A stretch of 64,000 bases of DNA from Kangiella shandongensis (GCF_020005365.1 NZ_JACNML010000005.1:124001-188000), one strand, 5' to 3'; counted from the stretch's first letter, positions 41,953 to 51,757 are shown. The notes: generated from the sequence alone by a model not told the origin. Translations and numbers: made by a program.

Positions 41953-42846
41953 TTAGGAAAAAGGGGCGTATTGACGATTAAAACGACGGTGAATTTGACC
42001 GGCCGTGCTTGCGGATAGGCGTGCTGGATGTTTGAAGTAACGAGCGGGTGTCAAAGGAAACGTGGCTTTAAATTCTCGAATTAAGTGGGCCTGATCATAG
42101 TATCCCGCCTGGAGGCCGAGCTCGGTTAGAGAGAGTTGTGGCTGATGTTGTTTAAGTAGTAGAAAGTTATTAAGTCGCCATACCTTACACAGCTCTTTTG
42201 GCAGCAGGCCAATATCGGTAAGAAATTTATGCCGTAGCGTGACCTTGCCGATGTCAAACTGGGCGCAAAGCTCGGTTAAGCGCAGGTTGCCGCGCTGTAG
42301 CATAATGACATTGGAGAGTATTCTCGAGGGTAATGGAGTTTGTAAAGAATCATTAAATAATTTGAGCGAGATGCGCTCTGCAAAAGGATGCAAGTGGTCA
42401 AGAGTGAATGGCTGGCTCTGCGAGTCGCTAAGTACAATCAGTAGCCGTTCAATATCCTCATTTGCTTCTCTCCCGACTGCTTTCAGGTTAACTACAGCGT
42501 TTTTTAATTCTGGTGCTGCAATCGCTTTGCTGGAGAATAAGGCGAAAGGCTTTATCCGAATCCCATAAAGATTGGCCTGGCTAGCTGCTTGCCAATAGTA
42601 GCTTCGGGTTTGCTGACCTAATAACCAGCATCCAGGCTTGAGTTTTTGCTGGCGATAGTGATGACCATCATATTGGTAAAGGCTGACGGTTTTTGAGTTA
42701 AAAACCAAATCGAAGGTGCCTTGCGGGGGTAGACTGCAGAGTGCCTCCTGTGACTGACAAAGTTGAAATGTGGCCTGCCAATAGCACTCAATATGCCTCG
42801 ATAAGGCAGCGCTGGGGGGAATTTCCTTAAAAATCAAAGGTTCCAT
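41953..42846 (-). CDS. AraC-family regulator
   Basis: 297 residues from the ATG at 42846; upstream codons to 42951 look non-native. The C-terminal AraC domain includes LCAQFDIGKVTLRHKFLTDIG and LGLQAGYYDQAHLIREFKA. The N-terminal part (IECYWQATF, PPQGTFDLVFN) matches the group with a DUF6597-like sensor. Target unknown. Confidence 0.8.
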   Translation of the reverse strand: MEPLIFKEIPPSAALSRHIECYWQATFQLCQSQEALCSLPPQGTFDLVFNSKTVSLYQYDGHHYRQQKLKPGCWLLGQQTRSYYWQAASQANLYGIRIKPFALFSSKAIAAPELKNAVVNLKAVGREANEDIERLLIVLSDSQSQPFTLDHLHPFAERISLKLFNDSLQTPLPSRILSNVIMLQRGNLRLTELCAQFDIGKVTLRHKFLTDIGLLPKELCKVWRLNNFLLLKQHQPQLSLTELGLQAGYYDQAHLIREFKATFPLTPARYFKHPARLSASTAGQIHRRFNRQYAPFS

Positions 42847-42989
42847 TATCGTTAAAATTAATGTTGGTAAAGGAAATACTACTGATTGGCAACTAAATCT
42901 GTCAAATTGGAGGTGTAACAAATGATGCCTCAGCGATAATAATACTGACAAAAGCCCTCAAGAGCAGGCAATAATGTCAGTGTAACCGG

Positions 42990-43146
42990 GGCGGCGCGGG
43001 TCTGCTTGGTGGACTATCCTATGCGGTTTTTATTTTTGGCCTAAAATATGCGGCCCCTAATGGTAGCCCGCAGACAGTTCATTCAATAGCGTTTGCCGTG
43101 CGGAGTTCACCGAGCTGGCGACGGTTTATTGTGCTGGGAGTGCACT
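42990..43146 (+). pseudogene. EamA transporter gene fragment
   Basis: The reading GLSYAVFIFGLKYAAPNGSP and then SSPSWRRFIVLGV is closely similar to the central part of the EamA gene at 39930-40140. About 50 bp are deleted and both ends are missing. It looks like a relic of a duplicated transporter. Confidence 0.75.
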
Positions 43147-43157
43147 AAGCACCATGT

Positions 43158-43700
43158 TTAGAATTTATTTAATAGCTGTATGCATTTTTTCGGTGCTGAA
43201 AGGTCGTTAGCCACATACGCCATGGATATAGCTCCTTCCTTTAAAATACAGATTGCGTCAAGCAGGTCTTCCGTTGGGTTAAAGAGGTATTGTGCAACGA
43301 TATTACGTACTTGTTGCTTGTGGTACTGACAGTACTTAGAAATGTCACTGGAGGGATCGCTAAACTCAGCCGAAGTATTGATAAAGAAGCACCCACGAAA
43401 CTTACCAAGCTCAGGAGCTTTATCCGAAAACCAGTCTTGCAGAGCATGGAACAGGTTACTGATCACTTCGCTATTTGTTTTAGAGTGATTAAGCCTGTGT
43501 TTTAACCACTCGTTAAAGCTGTGATTTCGTTGCTCCAGTGTGGCTAAAACCAGAGCGTCTTTACTATCAAAGTGATGGTAAAGGGTTTTTTTGGCTATAC
43601 CGGAAACCTTGAGAATCTGATTAATCCCGATGCTGTTGATGCCATGTTCATAAAATAAATTCAGTGCGGTATCAACCAATGTCTGGCGCTTGCTATTCAT
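43158..43700 (-). CDS. TetR-family repressor
   Basis: A 180-residue TetR regulator. The N-terminal helix-turn-helix is GINQILKVSGIAKKTLYHHF, and a ligand-binding helical domain follows. It is divergent from an HPP-family membrane protein gene, with two matching palindromes between them, so it likely represses both itself and that gene. Confidence 0.9.
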   Translation of the reverse strand: MNSKRQTLVDTALNLFYEHGINSIGINQILKVSGIAKKTLYHHFDSKDALVLATLEQRNHSFNEWLKHRLNHSKTNSEVISNLFHALQDWFSDKAPELGKFRGCFFINTSAEFSDPSSDISKYCQYHKQQVRNIVAQYLFNPTEDLLDAICILKEGAISMAYVANDLSAPKKCIQLLNKF

Positions 43701-43736
43701 AATTTACCTCCTGCAACGAAGCGATATTGACACAAG

Positions 43737-43784
43737 TAGACCGGTTTGTCTATTATGTGCCGAAGTAGACAATTCGGTCTACTT
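43737..43784. promoter_or_regulatory. Two TetR-type operators
   Basis: TAGAC-N6-GTCTA occurs twice, at 43737-43752 and 43766-43781, 29 bases apart. The second extends to AAGTAGAC-N6-GTCTACTT (43763-43784). They sit between the tetR and HPP starts, the expected place for autoregulated divergent control. Confidence 0.8.
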
Positions 43785-43798
43785 GTTTGGAGGAGATT

Positions 43799-44245
43799 AT
43801 GAATCGTTTATTACTGGCTTTATTCTCAGGACTAGGGGCAGCATTAGCCATTGGAGTTTTGTCTTATTCTGATGCAGAGGTTTCGAGCCTTGCTTTATTA
43901 ATGGCCCCCTTTGGGGCAACGACTGTGTTGGTGTTTGGTTTGCCGGAAAGCCCTCTGGCTCAGCCAAGAAACGTCATTTGTGGGCACTTAATTACGGCAT
44001 TTATAGGCATTGTTTTTGTTGAATTAATTGGCGTAACGCCGCTAAGTTTAGCGCTTGCCACGGGCCTGGCTGTGAGCGCCATGTTGCTGACAAGAACCAC
44101 CCATCCGCCAGCAGGAGCTAACCCACTGTTAGTCATGTTAACAGGCCAGAGCTGGAATTTTTTGCTGACCCCCGTTTTGTTGGGCACCATCATACTGGTT
44201 GTTATTGGCAAAAGTATGCGTGAGTTACAACGGCGAATCATATAG
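43799..44245 (+). CDS. HPP-family membrane protein
   Basis: 148 residues from the ATG at 43799 with GGAGGAG upstream; a TTG at 43787 is also in frame. Four or five membrane helices and the diagnostic THPPAGANP motif. HPP proteins include nitrite transporters of chloroplasts; bacterial roles are mostly unknown. Controlled by the adjacent TetR protein. Confidence 0.85.
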   Translation: MNRLLLALFSGLGAALAIGVLSYSDAEVSSLALLMAPFGATTVLVFGLPESPLAQPRNVICGHLITAFIGIVFVELIGVTPLSLALATGLAVSAMLLTRTTHPPAGANPLLVMLTGQSWNFLLTPVLLGTIILVVIGKSMRELQRRII

Positions 44246-44352
44246 CGTTGTTGAGGAAATCGACTGATGGTTATTATGGCGTAAAGAAACTTGAGTCCTG
44301 CGTTGAGGTCTATCTATTACTGGCGTTGTGAGAAAGTTAAGGAGGTTACCGC

Positions 44353-44673
44353 ATGTATTTTGGTATCATTTTGGAAACCAATGATCCTGAGCAGGCTTGG
44401 AATGGACTTCGTTTTGCTAATACGGCGCAACAAAAAGGTCATGTCGTAAAGCTGTTTTTAATGGGTGCCGGAGTTGAAGTTGAACGGATCAATGGTGAAA
44501 AGTTTAACGCCAGTGCGGAACTTGAAGATTTTGTCGCCAATGGAGGCCTTGTATTAGCTTGCGGTACCTGCATTAAATCCAGAAACCAGGATTCTTCAGA
44601 GCTATGCCCGTTATCGACCATGAATGACTGTGTCGAGATGGTCAAGTGGGCAGATAAAACGGTTACCTTTTAG
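44353..44673 (+). CDS. DsrE/DsrF-like protein
   Basis: A 106-residue protein with the DsrE fold: FGIILETNDPEQAWNGLRFA at the start, VVKLFLMGAGVE, and LACGTCIKSRNQD with two cysteines of the sulfur-relay type. GGAGG lies upstream. Sulfur-carrier or peroxiredoxin-like functions are known for the family. Confidence 0.8.
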   Translation: MYFGIILETNDPEQAWNGLRFANTAQQKGHVVKLFLMGAGVEVERINGEKFNASAELEDFVANGGLVLACGTCIKSRNQDSSELCPLSTMNDCVEMVKWADKTVTF

Positions 44674-44872
44674 AGCTTATTGGGCAGCGACCTTGCGAAT
44701 AGCACTTTACAGAAATGCCTGGGGCGGTAAGCGATGACCATGCCTGTTGATCTCGGTCAGAGAATGGCGATATAGTGGTTACAGGAGCTGTTTATTGTTT
44801 TCGACCTTAGTTATAGGTGTGTGCTGTTGCTGTAAGTAAGGCGTTGCAGGATTGCTGAATTGAAAGGGAGCC

Positions 44873-47281
44873 ATGAGTGACATAAAAACGCTCTCAGCTG
44901 ATCAACTGCGAGTTACATTTACCGCTGAGAATCTTCAGTTCGAGACGACGGCAGAGCTGAAGGACATCAGTGAAATGCTTGGCCAGGACCGCGCGTTAAA
45001 AGCAATGCGTTTTGGCACCGATATGCCAAACTCGGGCTATAATCTTTATGCCTTAGGTCAGGCTGGAGTCGGCAAGCATACTGCCATATCACGATACCTT
45101 AAAGAAAAAGCCTCTTCGGCAGAGGTTCCGCCCGACTGGATTTATGTTAATAACTTTAAAGACGCGACCAAACCACGGTCTATGCGGTTACCGGCGGGAC
45201 GTGGAAAGATGTTGCGCATGGATATGCAGGAGTTAGTGGCGCAACTGAAAACGACCATTCCTGCTGCCTTTGAAAGTAAAGAATACAAAGCCCGCATCGA
45301 TCAGATCAATTCAGAGTTTGAAGAAAAGCAGCAAGCCGCCTTTACTCAATTAACGAAAGACGCTGAAGAAAAACACGTTAAGGTTTTGCAAAGCCCTGGC
45401 GAATTTACTTTCGCTCCAACCAAAGATGGTAAGACCATGGACTCCGAGGAGTTCCAGAAACTTTCCGAGGAAGAGAAAGAGTCTATCAGTGAGAATATTA
45501 AAAGTCTGGAAGAGCAGCTACAGGACATTTTACATGTTCAGATCCCAAAGTGGCGCAAGGAAGAGTGGCAGCTTACCAAGAAAGTGAACGATGAGGTCAC
45601 CCTTAACACTGTCAGACAAAGTGTTGATCCATTAAGAAAGAAGTATGTTGAATTTGAATCGATAGGTAAGTATTTGTATGAGGTCGAAGAAGATGTCATT
45701 GATAATGTCGACCTGTTTGCAGGCAAGTCGGAATCCAGACCAAGTTTTTTAGAAGCAAATACGGAGTCAGCGTTGCAGCGCTATGAGGTTAATGTTCTGG
45801 TTGACCATAATAAACAGAATGGCGCACCCGTGATTTATGAAGCTAATCCAAACTATACAAATTTATTAGGGCGTGTTGAACATTCTTCTGAGCTGGGTAC
45901 CTTAGTAACTAATTTCACCTTGATTAAACCGGGGGCTTTACATTGCGCTAATGGCGGCTATTTGTTACTTGAGGCGCACAAGTTATTGATGCAGCCTTTT
46001 GCCTGGGAAGCTCTGAAACAGGCTTTATATTCTAAGGAAGTGCGAATTCAGTCGTTGGACAATATGCTGAGTATGGTGAGTACCATATCGTTGGAGCCCG
46101 AGTCTATTCCTCTTAACGTTAAAGTGGTCTTGATAGGGGAGCGCCTGCTGTACTACTTGTTGGCTGAGTATGATTCTGAGTTTAAAGAACTGTTTAAAGT
46201 GGCAGTAGATTTTGAAGATAATTTTAAACGCGCCGATCTGAATGAAATGTTGTACGCGCATTTATTGGCGACACTGATACGCAAGCACCAGCTGCTGGAC
46301 TTTGAGCGAGATGCAGTAGCCGCGGTTATTGAACAAAGCATGCGGATGACAGGGGACAGTGAGAAGTTTTCGGCGCATATGGGTCATCTTATTAACCTGT
46401 TAAGCGAGTCAAGCTTCTGGGCCGGTGAGTCTGACAGGGATATTGTGGAAGCAAAGGATGTTAAACGGGCCATCACAGAGCAAATAGATCGAAGTGACAG
46501 AATTCGTGATCGGATACAGGAAGCAATTTTGCGTGGTACCGTTATGATCGACACGGACAACGCTGTGGTTGGGCAAACCAATGGCTTGTCGGTGATTAAA
46601 ATGGGGGAAGCCAGCTTTGGCTTTCCAACACGGATCACTGCCACCACTCGCTCGGGGGAAGGGAATCTGGTGGATATCGAACGTGAGGTGGAACTGGGAG
46701 GTCCGATTCATTCGAAAGGCGTTTACATACTCTCCAGTTATTTGGGGGCTCGTTATTCTCAACTAACACCACTATCACTGACGGCAAGTATCACTTTCGA
46801 GCAATCATATGGAGGCGTTGAGGGCGATAGTGCGTCGCTTGCTGAGTTGTGTTCGTTGCTCTCGTCATTATCAAAATTACCAATAAAACAATCACTGGCG
46901 ATAACTGGCTCAGTGAATCAACATGGCAAGGTGCAGGCCATTGGTGGTGTTAATGAAAAAATTGAAGGCTTTTTTGATATCTGTCAGCAACGTGGACTAA
47001 ACGGAGACCAAGGGGTATTAATACCGGCAGCTAATGTTAAGCATCTGATGTTGCACGAGGACGTCGTTGAAGCGGTTCGGGAAGAAAAGTTTAGCGTGTA
47101 TGCGATTAGCAATGTAGATGAGGCGATTACGCTATTAACAGGCGTTGATGCTGGCCAGGCGGATAAAGAAGGAAGTTTCAAAGACGGCACGGTGAACCAA
47201 AGAGTGTGTACCCGTTTGCAGGCTTTTGCCGACATAAGGAGCCGGTTTGGCTCAAAGGGAAACGGTAAAAACAAAGCATAA
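44873..47281 (+). CDS. Lon-like ATP-dependent protease (S16, LonB/YcbZ type)
   Basis: An 802-residue AAA+ protease. The P-loop GQAGVGKHT is at about residue 62. A long helical insert (about 120-270) follows, then the second ATPase part (ANGGYLLLEAHKLL; VLIGERLLYY). The C-terminal S16 domain has the Ser in EGDSASLAEL and the Lys in GVNEKIEGFF. There is no N-terminal Lon substrate domain, which places it in the LonB/YcbZ group. GGGAG precedes the start. Confidence 0.9.
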   Translation: MSDIKTLSADQLRVTFTAENLQFETTAELKDISEMLGQDRALKAMRFGTDMPNSGYNLYALGQAGVGKHTAISRYLKEKASSAEVPPDWIYVNNFKDATKPRSMRLPAGRGKMLRMDMQELVAQLKTTIPAAFESKEYKARIDQINSEFEEKQQAAFTQLTKDAEEKHVKVLQSPGEFTFAPTKDGKTMDSEEFQKLSEEEKESISENIKSLEEQLQDILHVQIPKWRKEEWQLTKKVNDEVTLNTVRQSVDPLRKKYVEFESIGKYLYEVEEDVIDNVDLFAGKSESRPSFLEANTESALQRYEVNVLVDHNKQNGAPVIYEANPNYTNLLGRVEHSSELGTLVTNFTLIKPGALHCANGGYLLLEAHKLLMQPFAWEALKQALYSKEVRIQSLDNMLSMVSTISLEPESIPLNVKVVLIGERLLYYLLAEYDSEFKELFKVAVDFEDNFKRADLNEMLYAHLLATLIRKHQLLDFERDAVAAVIEQSMRMTGDSEKFSAHMGHLINLLSESSFWAGESDRDIVEAKDVKRAITEQIDRSDRIRDRIQEAILRGTVMIDTDNAVVGQTNGLSVIKMGEASFGFPTRITATTRSGEGNLVDIEREVELGGPIHSKGVYILSSYLGARYSQLTPLSLTASITFEQSYGGVEGDSASLAELCSLLSSLSKLPIKQSLAITGSVNQHGKVQAIGGVNEKIEGFFDICQQRGLNGDQGVLIPAANVKHLMLHEDVVEAVREEKFSVYAISNVDEAITLLTGVDAGQADKEGSFKDGTVNQRVCTRLQAFADIRSRFGSKGNGKNKA

Positions 47282-47483
47282 CGAAACACCCAGCAGAACA
47301 GGAGAGGCCCTGCGTATTATAGTGCTAGCACTGTATCGTTCGGTTAGCGCAAGGAAGGCATTTCCCCAGAGGTATCTTACCTTGATTAAGTCCCGTTCTG
47401 ACTAAAGTCATGGCTCATAAAAGTGGTGATAACTGCTGATGACTTTGCTATAACACAAACAAGTTTACCTAATTGGTGAGTGT

Positions 47484-47795
47484 ATGAAAATCATCCGCAG
47501 TAAGCAGTTCAAGGCCGATAGAGCCTGGGGGGCAACTGAAATTGCAAACATGAATGGTATTACTACTCGCTTACACTGGACCGATGAACCTTATCGGTGG
47601 CACGTCAATGATGGTGAGGAGGTGTTTGCGGTGCTGGATGGAAAGGTCGACATGTTTTACCGCGAGAACGGGAAGGAGTTCTCTACCATATTAAAGTCAG
47701 GTGATATATTTTATGCCTCAGTAGGGACTGAGCACGTAGCGCATCCCATTGGGCAGGCCAGGGTCCTGGTGGTTGAGTCAGAAGGAAGCATTTAA
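47484..47795 (+). CDS. Small cupin-domain protein
   Basis: A 103-residue single cupin. WHVNDGEEVFAVLDGKVDM and the later EHVAHPIGQARVLVVE give the two cupin motifs, though the His set is partly altered. Role not assigned; it starts a run of small one-domain genes. Confidence 0.78.
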   Translation: MKIIRSKQFKADRAWGATEIANMNGITTRLHWTDEPYRWHVNDGEEVFAVLDGKVDMFYRENGKEFSTILKSGDIFYASVGTEHVAHPIGQARVLVVESEGSI

Positions 47796-47825
47796 TCTGG
47801 TGGTAACAAGCAAGGAGATCTAAGC

Positions 47826-48191
47826 GTGACTTATGAAGAGTTTAATGACTTTTGTCAAAAATTACCGGCTACGACCTATGTCATGCAGTGGCGAAGTTCT
47901 CATGTGTGGAAGGTCGGTGGTAAGGTGTTTGCCATCGGTGGCTGGGATAAGTCAAGAGAGCAGCCTGCTTTTACTTTTAAAGTATCTGAGCATAACTATA
48001 TGGTGTTACAGGATCAGCCAGGTTTCAGGCCCGCACCTTACCTGGCCTCACGAGGTATGAAATGGATCCAGCAATATGAGGTGACAGCAGACACCATTGA
48101 TGAATTAAAGTATTACCTGACAGAGTCACACCGGATTGTATCTTTAGGTTTAACCAAGAAAAAGCAGAACGAGTTAGGCCTTAACCAGTAA
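47826..48191 (+). CDS. MmcQ/YjbR-family protein
   Basis: A 121-residue MmcQ/YjbR (DUF419) protein starting at GTG 47826 with AAGGAG upstream. The motifs LPATTYVMQW and HVWKVGGKVFAIGGW are characteristic. It may bind nucleic acid; the exact role is unknown. Confidence 0.85.
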   Translation: MTYEEFNDFCQKLPATTYVMQWRSSHVWKVGGKVFAIGGWDKSREQPAFTFKVSEHNYMVLQDQPGFRPAPYLASRGMKWIQQYEVTADTIDELKYYLTESHRIVSLGLTKKKQNELGLNQ

Positions 48192-48288
48192 ACAGTATTG
48201 ATGAATAAAGAGTATAAAAAGCAAATAGTGCGTTATTGGAATGTATAAATGAGCAACCTAATTTCAAGATGGAACGGGAGTTTCGCCA

Positions 48289-48672
48289 ATGATTTCTCAT
48301 ACGATGATTGGAACCAATGATATCGAAAAAGCCGATCGATTTTATCAAAAAATTCTGCCTCCGATGGGAGGCAGGCAAATTTACAAATCGGAACAGGTGA
48401 TGTTCTGGGAGTTTGAGCAGGGCGGTGCGAAGTTTGCTGTCAGTAAGCCTTTTGATAGCAAACCGGCTACCTATGGTAATGGTACTATGGTGGCGTTTCA
48501 GTTACAGAGTAAAGCTCAGGTAAGACAGCTGTATGCTGCGGCGATCGATCATGGTGGCGGTTGTGAAGGGGAACCCGGAGAAAGAAATTCGGGCGCATTC
48601 TATGGAGCATATTTCCGTGATCTGGATGGTAATAAGGTGGCTCTATTCTATCGTCCACCTCAGGAAGGTTAG
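48289..48672 (+). CDS. VOC-family (glyoxalase-like) protein
   Basis: A 127-residue vicinal-oxygen-chelate fold protein: ISHTMIGTNDIEKADRFYQ, FWEFEQGGAKFAV, and GAYFRDLDGNKVALFY near the end with the metal-binding Asp/Glu region. Substrate unknown. Confidence 0.85.
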   Translation: MISHTMIGTNDIEKADRFYQKILPPMGGRQIYKSEQVMFWEFEQGGAKFAVSKPFDSKPATYGNGTMVAFQLQSKAQVRQLYAAAIDHGGGCEGEPGERNSGAFYGAYFRDLDGNKVALFYRPPQEG

Positions 48673-48717
48673 TTCTCTGGCGAGAGAGCTGTGTAAATCA
48701 GTATTGGAATAGAAGTT

Positions 48718-49116
48718 ATGTATAACACTATAGAGCAAGTCGCACCGATTGATGACTTTATGCGACTGAGAGAAGTCTCGGGTTTAACACCAAGACCGAG
48801 AGCGGCGGCAGAGAAAGGACTGCCGCACAGCTTGTACGGTGTGCATATTATTGTCGATGACAAGGCTATTGCGATGGGGCGTGTGGTCGGTGATGGCGGT
48901 TTGAATTTTGACGTGGTCGATGTTGCCGTTGATCCTGACCATCAGGGAAAAGGCTTGGGGCGGCAGGTTATGCAATACATTATGGCCTATCTGGATCGGG
49001 AGGCGCCATCTGGTGCTTATATTACGCTTATGGCTGACGTTCCTGAGCTGTATCTGAAGTTCGGTTTTAAGTTTGGTAGCCCGGAGACCGAAGGCATGTA
49101 TATCGTCAAGTCATAG
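48718..49116 (+). CDS. GNAT acetyltransferase
   Basis: A 132-residue GNAT protein with the acetyl-CoA loop VAVDPDHQGKGLGRQVM (Q/R-x-x-G-x-G/A) and a C-terminal YLKFGFKFGSPETEGMYI. It is followed at 31 bases by a membrane protein gene. Substrate not predictable. Confidence 0.88.
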   Translation: MYNTIEQVAPIDDFMRLREVSGLTPRPRAAAEKGLPHSLYGVHIIVDDKAIAMGRVVGDGGLNFDVVDVAVDPDHQGKGLGRQVMQYIMAYLDREAPSGAYITLMADVPELYLKFGFKFGSPETEGMYIVKS

Positions 49117-49146
49117 AGGTAAAGCCACAATCTGCGGCGGTGAGTT

Positions 49147-49563
49147 ATGAAAGCAAGTACTCCCATAAAGGCATTACTGGTGTGGTTTATCATACTGGTG
49201 CTGGCTGTTATGAATGGCCTGTTACGAGAGGCTTTGCTCACTCCGCTATTCGGCGTTCCATCAAGCTTTATCATCAGTGGCATATTGCTTTCGCTGTTGA
49301 TTATGTTGGTCAGCTATATAACCATCCCATGGCTGGTGCCTCGTAACAATTGGCAGCTAGTGGCTATTGGCTTTGGTTGGTTGAGTTTGACGATTGTCTT
49401 TGAGTTTTCGTTGGGACTATGGCAAGGAAAAAAGCTGGCTTTAATACTGGAAGCTTATACTTTCAAGAATGGTAACCTGTGGCCATTGATTTTGCTCGTC
49501 ACCGTCTGCTCCCCCTATATTGCTGCGAAGATGAGAGGTATACTACCAGCGAATTTCTCGTGA
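49147..49563 (+). CDS. Four-helix membrane protein of unknown function
   Basis: A 138-residue integral membrane protein with about four helices (residues 8-26, 40-62, 72-92, 112-130) and conserved-looking LREALLTPLFG near the start. No family named. Confidence 0.7.
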   Translation: MKASTPIKALLVWFIILVLAVMNGLLREALLTPLFGVPSSFIISGILLSLLIMLVSYITIPWLVPRNNWQLVAIGFGWLSLTIVFEFSLGLWQGKKLALILEAYTFKNGNLWPLILLVTVCSPYIAAKMRGILPANFS

Positions 49564-49618
49564 CAGCGTTGTGGCTGAATGTTGTTGCGCTAAAAATATT
49601 TTTAGAGGTAGATAAAGA

Positions 49619-50239
49619 ATGTCAGATTGCGGTTGCGGGGCAGAACAGGCCGATAAGCTCGAGAAGAAAACATTACGAATGCTTCTTGCCATTAACGCCT
49701 TTATGTTTGTGGTCGAGTTGGGATTAGGCTGGGTGGCGCAGTCGACAGGATTGATCGCCGACTCGTTGGATATGTTGGCTGACGCGGCGGTATACGGTCT
49801 TTCGCTCTATGCTGTGGGCAAGGGTGTGTTACGACAGGCGAAAGCTGCGCATGTCAGTGGTGTTTTACAGATTATATTAGGCCTGGGGGTTCTGTTTGAG
49901 GTCGCTCGGCGGTTAATGTTTGGCAGTGAGCCGCAAAGCGTTCTCATTATTACGGTAGGTGCTGTCGCTCTATTGGCCAATATCATGTGCCTGGTCTTAA
50001 TATCCAAGCATAAAGAAGGCGGTGTGCATATGCGGGCTTCCTGGATATTCTCGACCAATGATGTAATTGCTAATCTTGGGGTAATTATATCCGGTATTCT
50101 TGTTGCAGTCATTGGCAGCCGTATTCCGGACTTAGTTATCGGCTCCATTATTGCGTTAGTGGTTATTCGCGGTGGGGTCAAAATCTTGCAAGATGCCAAA
50201 GCTACGCGAAGTGCGGCTTCACGGGTAGATTTAAGGTAA
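49619..50239 (+). CDS. Cation-diffusion-facilitator-like transporter
   Basis: A 206-residue six-helix protein beginning with a metal-binding-like MSDCGCG. The CDF fingerprint includes LIADSLDMLADAAVYGLSL and STNDVIANLGVIISG, each with paired Asp residues for zinc-type metals. It lacks the usual C-terminal cytoplasmic domain, so it is a short CDF form. Confidence 0.85.
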   Translation: MSDCGCGAEQADKLEKKTLRMLLAINAFMFVVELGLGWVAQSTGLIADSLDMLADAAVYGLSLYAVGKGVLRQAKAAHVSGVLQIILGLGVLFEVARRLMFGSEPQSVLIITVGAVALLANIMCLVLISKHKEGGVHMRASWIFSTNDVIANLGVIISGILVAVIGSRIPDLVIGSIIALVVIRGGVKILQDAKATRSAASRVDLR

Positions 50240-50244
50240 GCATT

Positions 50245-50547
50245 ATGATTGCAAGAATGTGGAAAGGCTGGACTACAGTTGAAAACGCACCGAAATATGA
50301 AAAGCTTTTTGTGGAGAAAATTCTACCGAAAGTAACCAGCGGCGTAGAAGGTTATATCAGTACGAATTTACTTAAAAGGGATAGTGGTAGTGAAGTGGAG
50401 TTTACAACTATTTTTTGGTTTGAGTCTCTGCAGGCTGTAAAGCAGTTTGCAGGAGAACACTTCGAACATGCTGTGGTACCTGAAGAAGCAAGACAAGTGT
50501 TAAGTCGGTTCGACGAGTCGGTGTCTCATTACGAGAAAATCCTATAA
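50245..50547 (+). CDS. Antibiotic-biosynthesis-monooxygenase-like small protein
   Basis: A 100-residue ferredoxin-like fold protein (MIARMWKGWT, WFESLQAVKQFAGEHFEHAVVPEEARQ in part), starting 6 bases after the transporter gene. ABM-type proteins are often quinone or heme-related oxygenases; the role here is unknown. Confidence 0.75.
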   Translation: MIARMWKGWTTVENAPKYEKLFVEKILPKVTSGVEGYISTNLLKRDSGSEVEFTTIFWFESLQAVKQFAGEHFEHAVVPEEARQVLSRFDESVSHYEKIL

Positions 50548-50574
50548 CTTGGACAAAGGTCTATAAGGAAGCGT

Positions 50575-50940
50575 ATGCAAAATTCACCTGTTAATTTCGC
50601 AGAGAAATTTTCAAAATTTAACGATTTGTGGTCGCCTAAAGTTATTGCCGAAATGAATAACTATCAATTTAAGCTGGCGAAAGTTGAAGGTGAGTTTGTG
50701 TGGCATGAACACCCGGATACGGATGAAGTGTTTATTGTTCTGGAAGGTCAGCTTGATATCGAACTTAGGGATAAAACAGTAACGCTACACGAGGGTGAAA
50801 TGTTTGTGGTGCCGAAAGGTGTTGAGCATAAACCCGTGGCTAAGTCTGAATGCAAAATTATGCTGGTAGAACCGAAAGGCGTGGTTAATACGGGCGACTC
50901 GGGCGGGGAGCTTACTGCAGAAACCGATGTCTGGATCTAG
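50575..50940 (+). CDS. Cupin-domain protein
   Basis: A 121-residue cupin with clear motifs: [22 protein letters not shown] and [14 protein letters not shown], including the metal-binding His residues. RBS AAGGAAG upstream of the ATG. Substrate unknown. Confidence 0.85.
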   Translation: MQNSPVNFAEKFSKFNDLWSPKVIAEMNNYQFKLAKVEGEFVWHEHPDTDEVFIVLEGQLDIELRDKTVTLHEGEMFVVPKGVEHKPVAKSECKIMLVEPKGVVNTGDSGGELTAETDVWI

Positions 50941-51048
50941 GATAACCGGCCAAGTATTTGAAGTGTCGGCGCACATAGTAACCGGGCGGGTCGCTTAAGG
51001 AATTCAGCTCCAGCCAATAATGGTTATTAAATAATGATTAATTAAAGT

Positions 51049-51597
51049 ATGGCTACAAAGATCAGTATTCATCCGGTAACTACCAAAGAGTCAACAGCGC
51101 TTGGCCAGCTGATGGTGGAGGTCTATTCAAGCCTTGAAGGTTTCCCATCGCCACAGGAGCAGCCGGACTATTATCGGATGCTGGAGCGAGTTGGTGAGTT
51201 AGCGACGAAACCTGGTACCGAGGTTTTTGTGGCGAGTAAGGACGGTGTGCTGCTGGGCGGTGTGGTCTATTTTTCAGATATGGGCCAATACGGTTCGGGG
51301 GGTAGTGCTACACAACAGAAGCATGCGTCGGGATTTCGTCTGTTAGCGGTAAGTAAATCAGCACGAGGGCTGGGCGTTGGCAAAGCACTAACCGAGTTTT
51401 GCATCAAACAGGCGGTAGCGGGCGGTAATCAGGAATTAATTATTCATACGACTGAAGCGATGAAGCTAGCCTGGAGCATGTATGAACGACTGGGTTTTAA
51501 GCGCTCTGAAGATCTGGACTTTTTACAACAGGGATTTCCCGTATTTGGTTTTAAGTTGGCGCTGTCGAATCGTAATAATGATCAGACATCACCATAG
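51049..51597 (+). CDS. GNAT acetyltransferase
   Basis: A 182-residue GNAT protein; the acetyl-CoA signature is RLLAVSKSARGLGVGKALTE, and the C-terminus has AWSMYERLGFKRSEDL. Substrate unknown. Confidence 0.88.
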   Translation: MATKISIHPVTTKESTALGQLMVEVYSSLEGFPSPQEQPDYYRMLERVGELATKPGTEVFVASKDGVLLGGVVYFSDMGQYGSGGSATQQKHASGFRLLAVSKSARGLGVGKALTEFCIKQAVAGGNQELIIHTTEAMKLAWSMYERLGFKRSEDLDFLQQGFPVFGFKLALSNRNNDQTSP

Positions 51598-51655
51598 GCC
51601 AGCATGCTGTTAATTGCAGCTTGGAAGGTACTCGGCCGGAAAACAGTTGAGACAT

Positions 51656-51757
51656 AAGCTCAAATCGGTGCTCGAGTCACCCAAGGTTATTATCTATTGT
51701 GGTGGCGGTGCTGCCGCTACATCAAACGCCATTACCCATTCCAGTTATCAGTTTTAA
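51656..51757 (+). pseudogene. Rhodanese-domain remnant
   Basis: A 33-codon open stretch encodes KVIIYCGGGAAATSNAI, the catalytic-loop signature of sulfurtransferases, then runs into a stop. Both ends of the domain are missing. Its end borders the SRPBCC relic on the other strand. Confidence 0.5.
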
